Positions 26,763 to 36,550 are shown, counted from the stretch's first letter. The stretch: 64,000 nt of DNA from a gamma proteobacterium HTCC2207 (GCA_000153445.1 CH672397.1:354930-418929), one strand, 5' to 3'. Numbers and translations: made by a program. Notes: generated from the sequence alone by a model not told the origin.

Positions 26763-28121
26763 TTAGCGTGATTTCTCTCTCATAGTGACAAACTCTTCGG
26801 CGGCCGAGGGATGAATGCCCACAGTGGCATCAAAGTGCGCCTTGGTAGCACCCGCCTTTAGTGCAATTCCCAAGCCCTGAATAATCTCTGCCGCATGTTC
26901 ACCGACCATATGACAACCGACTACGCGGTCAGATGCACTGTCGACGACTAATTTCATCGTAATGCGATCACTGCCACCGCCCAATGTTTGCAACATTGGC
27001 TTAAAGTCTGAGACATACACGTCTACCTCAGTATATTCGGCTCTGGCTTGCTCTTCCCCAAGGCCCACTGTGCCCAGTTCAGGCTGACAGAAGACCGCGG
27101 TTGGGATATCCGCGTAATCAATTGTCGCAACACCGTGGCCGTAGAGATGATCGACTAGCACCATGGCTTCCTGAATCGCTACCGGCGTTAGCTGAACTCG
27201 GTCGATCACATCGCCCAAGGCATAGATACTGGGATCAGCGGTGGCAAAATTATCATCCACCACAATGGAGCCATTGGGGCGCAATACAGTATTGGTATGC
27301 TCTAGCCCTAGCCCAGCTGTATTGGCCTGACGGCCTGTGGCATAGAGCGCCAATCCCGCATCCAAACTGCTGCCATTATTCAGTACTACTGAGAGACCGC
27401 TGTCAGTCTTAATAATTTCATTGATCTCAGTGCTGAGGTGCATATGCACACCTTTGGCGACCATACCCTCTGTCACTTTGTCGCTCATTTCGCGATCAAA
27501 AGACTTCAGCAGATTCGCTCCACGATAGACCAGATGGGTTTCCACACCCAGGCCATTTAAAATGCCGGCAAACTCAACGGCAATATAGCCGCCACCCACG
27601 ACTACGGCGGTTTTCGGCAGATCATCGAGAAAGAACATTTCATTGGAGCTAATCGCCAGATCGCTGCCGGGGAATTCTGGAATGTAGGGCCAGCCGCCAG
27701 TGGCAATCAAAATAACGTTGGCGCTGTAGCCTTTGCCATTCACTTCAACTTGATGAGGTCCAGTGACAGTAGCGCGGCCATCAAACAGATCGGCGCCACT
27801 GTTATTGATCATATTGTTGTAAATACTGTTTAAGCGCTCGATCTCAGCGGTTTTATTATCCCGCAATAACCTCCAGTCTAATGTGGGTGCTTCAACACCA
27901 GACCAGCCAAAGCCTTTGCTGGCGTGAAATAGCTCCGGGAACTGCGAAGCATAGACAAACAGCTTCTTCGGTACACAGCCCACATTAACGCAGGTGCCAC
28001 CGAGATAACGCTCTTCAGCAACAGCAACCTTCTTACCCTTAGAGGCCGCCATACGCGCAGCGCGTACGCCGCCGGAACCGGCCCCAATTACAAAAAGATC
28101 ATAGTCAAATTCCATTGTCAT
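26763..28121 (-). CDS. gor: Glutathione-disulfide reductase
   Basis: The 452-residue flavoenzyme reduces oxidised glutathione with NADPH in the cytosol. FAD motif FVIGAGSGGVRAARMA, redox-active disulfide C44 and C49 in GGTCVNVGCVPK, NADPH-binding VVGGGYIAVEFAGIL, and the C-terminal catalytic HPSAAEEF. The segment before the disulfide (AVAEERYLGG) is typical of Gor rather than lipoamide dehydrogenase. Its start overlaps the cysG stop by 4 bases (ATGA), so the genes are coupled. GGAG lies 8 bases before the ATG. Confidence 0.93.
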   Translation of the reverse strand: MTMEFDYDLFVIGAGSGGVRAARMAASKGKKVAVAEERYLGGTCVNVGCVPKKLFVYASQFPELFHASKGFGWSGVEAPTLDWRLLRDNKTAEIERLNSIYNNMINNSGADLFDGRATVTGPHQVEVNGKGYSANVILIATGGWPYIPEFPGSDLAISSNEMFFLDDLPKTAVVVGGGYIAVEFAGILNGLGVETHLVYRGANLLKSFDREMSDKVTEGMVAKGVHMHLSTEINEIIKTDSGLSVVLNNGSSLDAGLALYATGRQANTAGLGLEHTNTVLRPNGSIVVDDNFATADPSIYALGDVIDRVQLTPVAIQEAMVLVDHLYGHGVATIDYADIPTAVFCQPELGTVGLGEEQARAEYTEVDVYVSDFKPMLQTLGGGSDRITMKLVVDSASDRVVGCHMVGEHAAEIIQGLGIALKAGATKAHFDATVGIHPSAAEEFVTMREKSR

Positions 28122-29539
28122 TGAGTCGTCTCCGTCACATTAAACCAGGCTAGTTTGTCATGCAGGCTCACCACATGACCAACAATTATTAGAGTCGGCG
28201 CCTTGGCACCAGCGCTGCGCACAATCTCGGGCAGGCTATTGAGATCGCCTATAAAGACCTGCTGACGGTCAGTGGTGCCCTTCTCGATCAGCGCTGCCGG
28301 TGTCTGGGCATCCAAGCCATGTTGTTTGAGTTGCTCGCAGATTGTCTCCATGCCATTCAAACCCATGTAAAACACCAATGTTTGGTTGGGCTGCACCAGT
28401 TCTGGCCAGTTCAAGTCCATCTTGCCTGAGCGCAAATGGCCAGCGATAAAGCGCACTGACTGGGCATGATCACGATGGGTCAAGGGAATACCGGCATAAC
28501 TGGCACAACCAGAAGCTGCAGTAATACCGGGAACCACTTGGAATGGAATGCCGTGCTCGGCAAGCGTTTCAATCTCTTCACCGCCGCGGCCAAAAATAAA
28601 TGGATCGCCACCTTTAAGGCGCACCACACGATTGCCCTCAAGGGCGTAATCCACCAGTTTCTGATTAATATTATCTTGGGTTACGGGATGATCTCCCGCG
28701 GTTTTGCCTACATAGATCCGCGTTGCATCTCGGCGCACCAGATTAAGCACCTCTGGAGACACCAAGCGATCATAGAGCACAATATCTGCCTGCTGCATGA
28801 GTCGCAGGGCCTTAAAGGTCAATAGATCCGGATCCCCGGGGCCGCCACCGACTAAATAGACCTCACCGGTTTTAAATTCATCGGTGGACTCAAGCTTGTG
28901 AGCCAATAGGCGTTCAGCTTCGTCGAGATTGTTGGCATAGGCCTGCTCGGCAATCGGCCCATAAAAGACTTCTTCCCAGAATGCCTTGCGATCCGCGCCA
29001 TTGGAGAACTTGGCTTTGACGCGCTCGCGAAAGCTGCCGGCCAGAGAACCCAGCTTGCTCATACCTGCAGGTAACAGGGCTTCAAATCTTGTACGCAACA
29101 AACGCACCAGCACAGGGGCATCACCGCCACTGGAGATGGCTATTTGGATTGGCGAACGATCGACAATCGACGGGAAAATAACGGTTGAGAATTTAGGGTC
29201 ATCCACCACATTAGAGAGAATATTGGCGTTTTGAGCATGCTCTGAGACAAGCCGGTTCAGATCTCGATCGTTGGTCGCTGCAATCACCATGACGATATTC
29301 GGCAGATCGAGCATATGCTGGTGTTCGTAACTGGCGGTAATTAGGTTCAAGCCATTGCAACCATGTTCTTTGTCGCGGGCGTTCATCTCTAATAGGTCTG
29401 GACAGAAATCTTTGGCGACTATGGTGATAATGGCGCTGGCTTCTTGCACTAAGCGTACTTTGCGCAGAGCAATCTCGCCGCCGCCGATTACTAGAATATT
29501 GCGGCCTTTGAGATTGTGAAAGAGTGGTAGGTAATCCAT
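28118..29539 (-). CDS. cysG: Siroheme synthase (fused dehydrogenase/ferrochelatase and methyltransferase)
   Basis: The 473-residue fusion makes siroheme, the cofactor of sulfite and nitrite reductases. The N-terminal precorrin-2 dehydrogenase/ferrochelatase half has [16 protein letters not shown] and [14 protein letters not shown]. The C-terminal uroporphyrinogen-III methyltransferase half (from about 222) has [15 protein letters not shown], then [17 protein letters not shown] and [20 protein letters not shown]. Length is close to E. coli CysG (457). It links with cysH and cysB in sulfur assimilation. The gene ends overlapping gor; upstream is a repeat-rich 616-bp gap. Confidence 0.95.
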   Translation of the reverse strand: MDYLPLFHNLKGRNILVIGGGEIALRKVRLVQEASAIITIVAKDFCPDLLEMNARDKEHGCNGLNLITASYEHQHMLDLPNIVMVIAATNDRDLNRLVSEHAQNANILSNVVDDPKFSTVIFPSIVDRSPIQIAISSGGDAPVLVRLLRTRFEALLPAGMSKLGSLAGSFRERVKAKFSNGADRKAFWEEVFYGPIAEQAYANNLDEAERLLAHKLESTDEFKTGEVYLVGGGPGDPDLLTFKALRLMQQADIVLYDRLVSPEVLNLVRRDATRIYVGKTAGDHPVTQDNINQKLVDYALEGNRVVRLKGGDPFIFGRGGEEIETLAEHGIPFQVVPGITAASGCASYAGIPLTHRDHAQSVRFIAGHLRSGKMDLNWPELVQPNQTLVFYMGLNGMETICEQLKQHGLDAQTPAALIEKGTTDRQQVFIGDLNSLPEIVRSAGAKAPTLIIVGHVVSLHDKLAWFNVTETTQ

Positions 29540-29620
29540 GTGTTCTCTATTTTGTACCTTATTGGGTTTGTTAGCGTTTGTTCGTGCGCGACCTTACATA
29601 GTGTCTTGACTGCAGTTCAG

Positions 29621-29654
29621 AGATCTCTCGTCGCTGCGCTCTGTCGAGATGGCA
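29621..29654. repeat. Dispersed repeat, copy A
   Basis: A 34-base copy starting agatctctcgtcgctgcgct and ending in cgagatggca. It differs from copy B (30053-30086) at two positions. A diverged copy in opposite orientation lies at 62994-63025. The motif is a weak palindrome (AGATCTCT with a CGAGAT end). Confidence 0.8.
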
Positions 29655-29708
29655 GAGTGTTTTTTAAATATTGTGTTGAGCCCCCACACTTAGATTCCTC
29701 AACGACCT

Positions 29709-29814
29709 CAAACCTGTCATCTCGAGCATCACCAAACCTTTCATCTCGAGCATCACCAAACCTTTCATCTCGAGCATCATCAAGCCTGTCATCTCGAACG
29801 TATGTGAGAGATCT
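29709..29814. repeat. 24-bp tandem array in the cysG-serS gap
   Basis: Four units of 24 bp (29709-29732, 29733-29756, 29757-29780, 29781-29804); the middle ones are nearly identical (core tttcatctcgagcatcac). The fourth unit runs into a 32-base stretch (29783-29814) that recurs, inverted and with one mismatch, at 63029-63060. A plus-strand open frame across it is repetitive, lacks a ribosome-binding site and is not called a gene. Confidence 0.85.
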
Positions 29815-29840
29815 ATCATCAGCCCCCTCAATCTCTTAGA

Positions 29841-29993
29841 AAACCTATGTAGCCCCTTTGCGATCAATCAGGGCCCGCTTATGGGCTTGTCATTTTCAGA
29901 TTGAGAGAGCGCAGTGTTTGAGCGAAAGCGAGTTGCGCGAACGCTGAAACTGGCAAGCTCATGGGACCGATCGCAAAGGGGCTGCATGGGTTT
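29841..29993 (+). other. Long imperfect hairpin element, possible structured RNA or MITE-like repeat
   Basis: The outer arms 29841-29865 and 29969-29993 pair over 25 bases with only two non-Watson-Crick positions, both G-U in plus-strand RNA. The next arms 29880-29899 and 29944-29963 pair over 20 bases; three of four differences are G-U and one is a mismatch. GGGCC (29871-29875) faces GGACC (29964-29968). Inside, gcgca/tgcgc close a region holding agcGAAAgc, a GNRA-type tetraloop. No protein-coding frame of note and no flanking target duplication are seen. Confidence 0.65.
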
Positions 29994-30052
29994 GCCCACT
30001 CCCAGCGCTCAAAACCTTGCACCCAAGACCTTGTACTCAATGCCCAATAAAG

Positions 30053-30086
30053 AGATCTCTCGTCGCTACGCTCTGTCGAGATGACA
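30053..30086. repeat. Dispersed repeat, copy B
   Basis: A 34-base copy of the unit at 29621-29654 with two differences (cgctacgc and gatgaca here). It lies between the long hairpin and the serS stop, in the same orientation as copy A. Confidence 0.8.
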
Positions 30087-30155
30087 AATTAAGTGGCTCT
30101 ATCGACATGCCAAATTAAGCCGCTCTTTTAAGATGCCAGGGTCGGTGCATTGGAC

Positions 30156-31454
<1,299 letters not shown>

Positions 31455-31477
31455 TTAAATACATTTGGGGTTAATTA

Positions 31478-31852
31478 TCACAGTAAGCGCGTAAGCCAAA
31501 TTGAACTACTGATCGCCAGCAGGCATAAAACCACTGTCACCAGCACATAGAGCAGCGCCACCGAAAGGTCGCCATTTTGCCACAAATCCAGGGCATCAAG
31601 CGAGAAGGTTGAGAAGGTTGTAAAGGCACCGAGAAATCCAATCATCCATAAACTGCGCATTTCCAGCGGTAAAGCACTGCGTTCAACAATCAGCACAAAT
31701 AAAATACCCATCACAAAACTGCCCAGTACATTGACTGTGAGCGTCGCATAGGGAAATTTATGGCTCGATGCCTGAAACAGCCAAGTGCTGACTCCATAGC
31801 GAGCCATAGCACCCAGAGCGCCACCCAGGGCCACAGCAATCCAATTCATCAC
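31478..31852 (-). CDS. crcB: Fluoride channel/exporter CrcB (Fluc)
   Basis: This 124-residue inner-membrane protein has four predicted helices and works as a dual-topology dimer exporting fluoride. The hallmark residues are visible: GGALGAMARYGVS at the N-terminus and GFLGAFTTFSTFSLDALDLW around the central Phe-lined pore. It overlaps rarA by 4 bases, so it is in the serS-rarA operon. No fluoride riboswitch is visible, consistent with embedding in an operon. Confidence 0.93.
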   Translation of the reverse strand: MMNWIAVALGGALGAMARYGVSTWLFQASSHKFPYATLTVNVLGSFVMGILFVLIVERSALPLEMRSLWMIGFLGAFTTFSTFSLDALDLWQNGDLSVALLYVLVTVVLCLLAISSSIWLTRLL

Positions 31853-33180
31853 AGCATTCCTTTTTGCTTGTCATCAAGGCTGCGCAGATAGGCGAGCTTC
31901 TCAGAAATTTTCTTCTCCAGTCCGCGGTCAGTCGGCTGGTAGTAGGTTTTGCCGCCAAGCTCCTCAGGCAAATAGCTCTCCCCTGGTGCATAACCGCCCT
32001 CTTCATTGTGGGCATATCTATAGTCTTTGCCGTAATCCAAGTCTTTCATCAGGTTGGTCGGCGCATTGCGCAGATGCATGGGCACTTCATAACTGGGCAG
32101 TGACCGCACATCCGCCATAGTGGCATTAAAGGCGCTATAAACCGCGTTACTCTTGGCTGCTACCGCTAGATAAACTACCGCTTGAGCTAACGCTAATTCC
32201 CCCTCGGGGCTGCCTAGACGCTCCTGAACATCCCAGGCACTCATCGCCAGTTCCAGTGCTCGAGGATCGGCATTGCCAATATCTTCACTGGCCATACGCA
32301 CCAAACGCCGCGCTATATAGATCGGATCACAGCCTCCGTCTAACATGCGGCATAGCCAATAGAGGGCCGCATCCGGAGAGGAACCGCGCACCGACTTGTG
32401 CATGGCTGATATCTGGTCGTAAAAGTATTCGCCGCCCTTATCAAAGCGCCGAGTATCACCGACTAATACCTGCTCTAACACTCTGCGATCAATAGCGGCT
32501 AGATCTCCTGACTCACTGGCCAAATCATTGGCAATTTCCAGCAGATTAAGGGCGCGACGGGCGTCGCCATCGGCGGCACTGGCCAATAAATCGAGTGCCT
32601 CGTCGTCTAGCTGAAGCTGGCGTTCTCCAAGGCCAGATTGCTGATCCGACAAAGCCTGTTGAATCACCGTCTTAATTTGCTCGTTATCCAAGCTTTTTAG
32701 AACATAGACACGACAGCGGGACAGGAGTGCGTTGTTTAACTCAAAAGATGGGTTCTCCGTGGTAGCGCCAATAAATACTACTGTGCCGTCCTCAACAAAG
32801 GGTAAAAAAGCATCTTGCTGTGATTTGTTAAAGCGATGTACTTCATCCACAAAAAGGATAGTTTTGCGACCGCGCAGATCGCGCTGTTCAGTCGCTTTTG
32901 CTATGGACGCGCGAATTTCCTTAACCCCAGACAGTACCGCGGAAATACTTTCAAAATGCGCATCTGCCGAGGCGGCAATAATTTTCGCCAAGGTGGTCTT
33001 GCCCACCCCCGGCGGTCCCCAAAAAATCATTGAGTGCAGCGTCCCGCCCTCAATCGCCTCGCGCAGTGGCTTGCCCAGTCCGATTAAATGCTCTTGACCA
33101 TAAAAACCATCAAGAGTCGCTGGGCGCATACGCGCGGCAAGAGGTCGATAGACTGTTTGGCTAAAAAGATCAGTTGGCAT
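31849..33180 (-). CDS. rarA: Replication-associated recombination protein A (RarA/MgsA)
   Basis: The 443-residue AAA+ ATPase acts at stalled replication forks and resembles WRNIP1. Walker A is GPPGVGKTTLAKI, Walker B LFVDEVHRFNKSQQDAFL, sensor 1 FIGATTENPSFELNNALLSR, and the arginine/sensor 2 region DGDARRALNLLEIA. The C-terminal RarA oligomerisation domain ends with PTDRGLEKKISEKLAYLR. Its start overlaps lolA's end by 11 bases, giving the conserved lolA-rarA pair. Confidence 0.95.
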   Translation of the reverse strand: MPTDLFSQTVYRPLAARMRPATLDGFYGQEHLIGLGKPLREAIEGGTLHSMIFWGPPGVGKTTLAKIIAASADAHFESISAVLSGVKEIRASIAKATEQRDLRGRKTILFVDEVHRFNKSQQDAFLPFVEDGTVVFIGATTENPSFELNNALLSRCRVYVLKSLDNEQIKTVIQQALSDQQSGLGERQLQLDDEALDLLASAADGDARRALNLLEIANDLASESGDLAAIDRRVLEQVLVGDTRRFDKGGEYFYDQISAMHKSVRGSSPDAALYWLCRMLDGGCDPIYIARRLVRMASEDIGNADPRALELAMSAWDVQERLGSPEGELALAQAVVYLAVAAKSNAVYSAFNATMADVRSLPSYEVPMHLRNAPTNLMKDLDYGKDYRYAHNEEGGYAPGESYLPEELGGKTYYQPTDRGLEKKISEKLAYLRSLDDKQKGML

Positions 33181-33811
33181 TATTGATTACATCGACCCCA
33201 TCTGGCGCCTGAAAGACAAATAGATCTCCAGATAAAACTGGGTTGAGCTCAAGTTGGCTAAAGCGAATTGTGGTGGTTTGACCAAGGGTATCAGTCAACC
33301 TTATGGAGGTCGGGGTGCTGCCATCAAAAGCGATTGTCATGCTGTTAAACAGGCTGCCGCCCTGCTCCGGCTTTAGCTCAAAGCGCCCCTCGGCAAGCTG
33401 AGTGACGAAATAGGCGTCATCCAATCGATCTAGGTCACCGGAAAAAAGGATTGCTGGCGTCGCCGCCATATCTTGATTAAAGGGCTGGATAATTACCTGC
33501 TCCAGATCCGGGTCATAGACCCACAGGGTCAAGCCATCGGCAATAATCTGTTGCGGCATTGGCGCTTCAACTATCCAGCGCAGGCGATTTGGTTGAGATA
33601 CTTGAAAAAGCCCTTCTGAGGCCTGCAGTTCGAAGCCCTCTGCATCGCTGATTTTCTGCTCAAAGCGCGCCGACAGACTGGTGATTGGCTGTAATAAATC
33701 CCGCAGCTGTTGGATATCTTCAGGGGCGCCGCCGGACCAGCTGGCAGTGCTAACAAACGGGGTCAAAAGTAGAAAAAGAGGCAGAGCAATTTTGTGCAGT
33801 GAGCGCATCAT
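33170..33811 (-). CDS. lolA: Outer-membrane lipoprotein carrier protein LolA
   Basis: About 213 residues including a signal peptide (RSLHKIALPLFLLLTPFVST). The periplasmic chaperone takes lipoproteins from LolCDE to LolB. Family segments include SARFEQKISDAEG, NRLRWIVEAPMPQQIIADG, LWVYDPDLEQVIIQPFNQD and a C-terminal VFQAPDGVDVI. The in-frame frame extends to 33847, but the ATG pair at 33811/33808 gives a normal signal peptide and has AGGT about 9 bases upstream. In relatives ftsK lies directly upstream; here about 2.7 kb of accessory DNA intervenes. Confidence 0.93.
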   Translation of the reverse strand: MMRSLHKIALPLFLLLTPFVSTASWSGGAPEDIQQLRDLLQPITSLSARFEQKISDAEGFELQASEGLFQVSQPNRLRWIVEAPMPQQIIADGLTLWVYDPDLEQVIIQPFNQDMAATPAILFSGDLDRLDDAYFVTQLAEGRFELKPEQGGSLFNSMTIAFDGSTPTSIRLTDTLGQTTTIRFSQLELNPVLSGDLFVFQAPDGVDVINNAN

Positions 33812-33872
33812 CTTTTTTATCACCTGGCCACTGGCCAACGAGGTCATTTAGAGCATGGGATTCTACCGCTTT

Positions 33873-34445
33873 TTAGGGTTCCGAAGTAGTGGCATTTGAC
33901 CCAGCGACTCGCTTCAACAAAAAACGCTCAGAGGAACCGCTGCCGTCATCGATGGTTTCCCGGCGGACGGTTATTTTTTCTTGGTAATAGGCTGCGCAGC
34001 CCAGAATTAAACCCTCAGCCACATCGCCCATACAGCGTGGCGACTGATAGATAACTTGCATTCGGGTCTCGCTATAGTGGGTGCACTTAAAACTGGGTGG
34101 CGAAGCGTCAGGATAAAGCTTTTTTACTTCTCCATGGATAAACCCATCGACTTTAGACAGCAGCGCAAAAGACGAATTAAAGTTAGTGATCCACTGGGGG
34201 TAGGCGGCAATCAGCTCGGCAAATAGATAGACCCCAAAGGTTTTGGTTAGGTGCCCCACTGAGAGGTTAATATTTTTACTCAGCGCGGCAATCATGGCGA
34301 TCAGCTCTCTGTGGTCATAGTTGCCTACTGTGGTGTAAATTCCCCCGCTAGGCGGCGCTGCCTGGGCGATCACCTTGTCCACCATCTCGAGGCCATACTC
34401 TTTCTCTACTAGATGTAAAAACGATGTAAATATCAATCCTTTCAT
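33873..34445 (-). CDS. H-NOX (heme NO/O2-binding) domain protein
   Basis: A 190-residue stand-alone haem NO-binding protein. The start KGLIFTSFLHLVEKEYGLEM and GGIYTTVGNYDHRELI are typical. The proximal haem ligand is probably H104 (GFIHGEVKKLYP) and the haem-propionate motif YxSxR is Y134-S136-R138 (YQSPR). Both essential elements are present, so it should bind haem and NO. H-NOX proteins usually signal to a histidine kinase, a cyclic-di-GMP enzyme or a chemoreceptor; none is adjacent here. It sits in the accessory patch between lolA and ftsK. Upstream spacing to algA' is 80 bases. Confidence 0.88.
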   Translation of the reverse strand: MKGLIFTSFLHLVEKEYGLEMVDKVIAQAAPPSGGIYTTVGNYDHRELIAMIAALSKNINLSVGHLTKTFGVYLFAELIAAYPQWITNFNSSFALLSKVDGFIHGEVKKLYPDASPPSFKCTHYSETRMQVIYQSPRCMGDVAEGLILGCAAYYQEKITVRRETIDDGSGSSERFLLKRVAGSNATTSEP

Positions 34446-34525
34446 AATAGGCTTCCTTGCATAGCGCTTTACTGTCCCCCTGGCAGGGCAATCTTTGCCC
34501 CCGCCGCGCCCAAAGCTTGCGGGCT

Positions 34526-34963
34526 TTAGCCGCTGGCTTCTGCGACACGATTATAGTTATCGCTGTAGCGCACAATATCGTCCTCACCCAAATAGCAGCC
34601 GCTCTGCACTTCAATCAGCTGCAGCGGTAAACAACCGGGGTTGGTTAAACGATGACGCTGGCCAATTTGGATATACACAGATTCATTCTCCGATACCAAT
34701 TGCTCTTTTCCATCACGCTCAACTAGCGCGGTGCCACTCACCACGATCCAGTGCTCGGCACGATAATGGTGCATTTGCAGTGAAAGACTCTCACCTGGAT
34801 TAACTTTGATTAACTTGACCTGAAAGCGATGCCCCTGGCCTATTGGGTCGTAGCTGCCCCAGGGGCGCATGACCTCGCGATGGGATAAATGTTCGGTCCT
34901 GCCCTGCTGCTCTAAGCGGGCAACCAGACTTTTCACTTCTTGAACGCGACTTTTGTCAGCCAC
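34526..34963 (-). pseudogene. algA: Truncated algA/manC: C-terminal phosphomannose-isomerase cupin domain only
   Basis: The 145-codon frame matches the last third of bifunctional mannose-1-phosphate guanylyltransferase / phosphomannose isomerase (about 480 residues when whole): VADKSRVQEVKSLV, REVMRPWGSYD, and the metal cupin QMHHYRAEHW with NPGCLPLQLIEVQSGCYLGE. The whole N-terminal nucleotidyltransferase domain is missing. Homology stops at about 34963, where the sequence switches to the opposite-strand alg8-like fragment. The frame itself is undamaged, so a residual cupin protein cannot be excluded, but no ribosome-binding site is visible before GTG 34963. Confidence 0.8.
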
Positions 34964-36040
34964 CTGCCCCTGGAGCTGGTAATGATCCGGCAGAATATAT
35001 CCGGCAAACGTATGGCCATAGGCTTGGTATTACGGGCAATGTCACGGCGAGGCATCCACCAGGATGATCTGATTGTATTTATGGACGGCGATGCCGTATT
35101 GGCACCGGGTATCTTGCGCAAATGCTGCCCGCTATTTGAAAACGACCCGAAACTGCAAGCCATCACCACCGACGAAGAAGTGATCTGCTACGGCCCGAAA
35201 TGGATTCAGTCATGGCTCACAATGCGCTTCGCCCAGCGACGCATTGCTATGCAATCCCACTCTATGGCCAATAAAGTCCTAACCCTTACCGGCCGCATGT
35301 CGGTATTTCGCGCCAATCATCTAACCCGGCATAAATTTATCCGTATGCTTGAAGCCGACCACCTGCACCACTGGCTCTGGGGTACTTTCCGATTTCTCTC
35401 CGGCGATGACAAAAGTACCTGGTATTACATGCTTACCCAAGACGCCAAAATGCTTTATGTGCCCGACGCCCTGGTTTATACCATCGAAGAGATTGAAGGC
35501 TCTGGCATAGAGCGCATGACGCAAAACTTCCGCCGATGGTCCGGCAATATGCTGCGCAACGGCACCAGAGCACTCAAGCTGGGGCCCAACAAAATCGGAT
35601 TCTTTATCTGGTGGTGCGTAATGGACCAGCGTATCGCCATGTGGACCATGCTGGTCAGCCCCATAGTCGCCATAGCCGCCACATTGCTCCATGACCCCTA
35701 TTACATCGTCTCGTATTTTATCTGGATCGCCATCTCGCGCATGGTGCTGTCATTGTTTCTATTTCGTTACAGCAATAGCATGCATATTGAGTGGCCGTTT
35801 ATTCTCTATTTCAACCAACTACTCAACGCCGCGGTTAAAGTTTACTGCTTAGCCAGGCTGTCCAAACAGCGCTGGACCAATCGGGGGAATCAATCATCTG
35901 GGAGTGGGGATAGTTTTGCGGATCAAATGAAGAATTTTATGGCAGCCTATATCACCACAGTCTGGGTTGTGACACTGGTGATGACGGTGTTGTTTTACAC
36001 GGGGTTGGTAGGGTTTCCGGAATTGGGGTATTGGTTATAG
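34964..36040 (+). pseudogene. alg8: 5'-truncated alg8-like alginate glycosyltransferase
   Basis: The frame encodes the C-terminal ~350 residues of an Alg8-type GT2 polymerase (about 490 when whole), which makes polymannuronate at the inner membrane. Visible: GKRMAIGLVLRAMSRR, the DxD of VFMDGDAVL, LTLTGRMSVFRA, LEADHLHHW, FLSGDDKSTWY, FRRWSGN and several C-terminal membrane helices. The first ~130 residues, with N-terminal helices and part of the UDP/GDP-sugar site, are absent. An ATG at 34982 has GGAG 6 bases upstream, so a short product might still be made, but probably without activity. No alg44 or other alg genes follow. Confidence 0.78.
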
Positions 36041-36066
36041 CGTCACAGGGGACGTTGGCAGCAGGC

Positions 36067-36420
36067 TCAAACCTTGGCCGACAAACTCTTTTTATGACCC
36101 TTTAGCATGGTGCTCATCTTTTGATGGGTTATGCTGACCATGTATAGCAGACTAATCATCAACTTACACTCTGTGATCAACCCAGCGTCATTCCAAGAAA
36201 TCATATCGACACCTTTAACCAGAGCACCCTGAATCTCGACCTCAAAATCAGTTATGGCATTTGCCTTTCCATGGGCCTCGCAAACATAGCTGAGGCTGCC
36301 ATTTAAGCGGATCCCGAAAGCCGCATTGAGATATTTACTGATAATGCTTTTGCCAACCTGAGGCCTATAAACCACAGGCTAATGAAACACGGCATCCATA
36401 TCAATTAGGTTATAAAGTCC
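36067..36420 (-). pseudogene. NTF2-like (SnoaL-type) protein remnant with an in-frame stop
   Basis: The open part (102 codons from GTG 36375) contains FEVEIQGALVKGVDMISWND, then AGLITECKLMISLL, typical of NTF2-like/SnoaL proteins. The same frame continues upstream through a TAG (36379-36381) into LYNLIDMDAVFH, which is the expected preceding strand (family pattern like DAVFHSPVVYRP). So a stop codon splits the gene, and the first helix is missing or unrecognisable. No ribosome-binding site precedes the GTG. I take it to be a decayed gene. Confidence 0.6.
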
Positions 36421-36550
36421 TGTTGCACCTCTGTCTTTCGCGACCTAATGCTAGCTAGCCATGGTGATCTATGATCATATTCAAATACTTAAAAAACAGT
36501 ACAACAGGGTGCATTTTAGGGCTGGAAATCCTAGTGTGGGATTTTCAGTA

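Noticed and set aside
28466-28825. Plus-strand 119-codon frame inside cysG
   Set aside because: Antisense of a clear methyltransferase domain; composition without family features.
29709-29814. CRISPR array
   Set aside because: Units are directly adjacent 24-mers without unique spacers and no cas genes are near.
29540-29839. Plus-strand open frame of 99 codons with NLSSRASP-like repeats
   Set aside because: It is the 24-bp tandem array read in a chance open frame; no ribosome-binding site and biased low-complexity composition.
29841-29993. Integron attC site
   Set aside because: The ends do not show the RYYYAAC/GTTRRRY boxes, and no integron integrase or cassette is near.
34940-34981. Extended start of the alg8-like frame at 34940
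   Set aside because: These codons lie across the breakpoint and in algA-derived antisense sequence, so they are not part of the ancestral gene.
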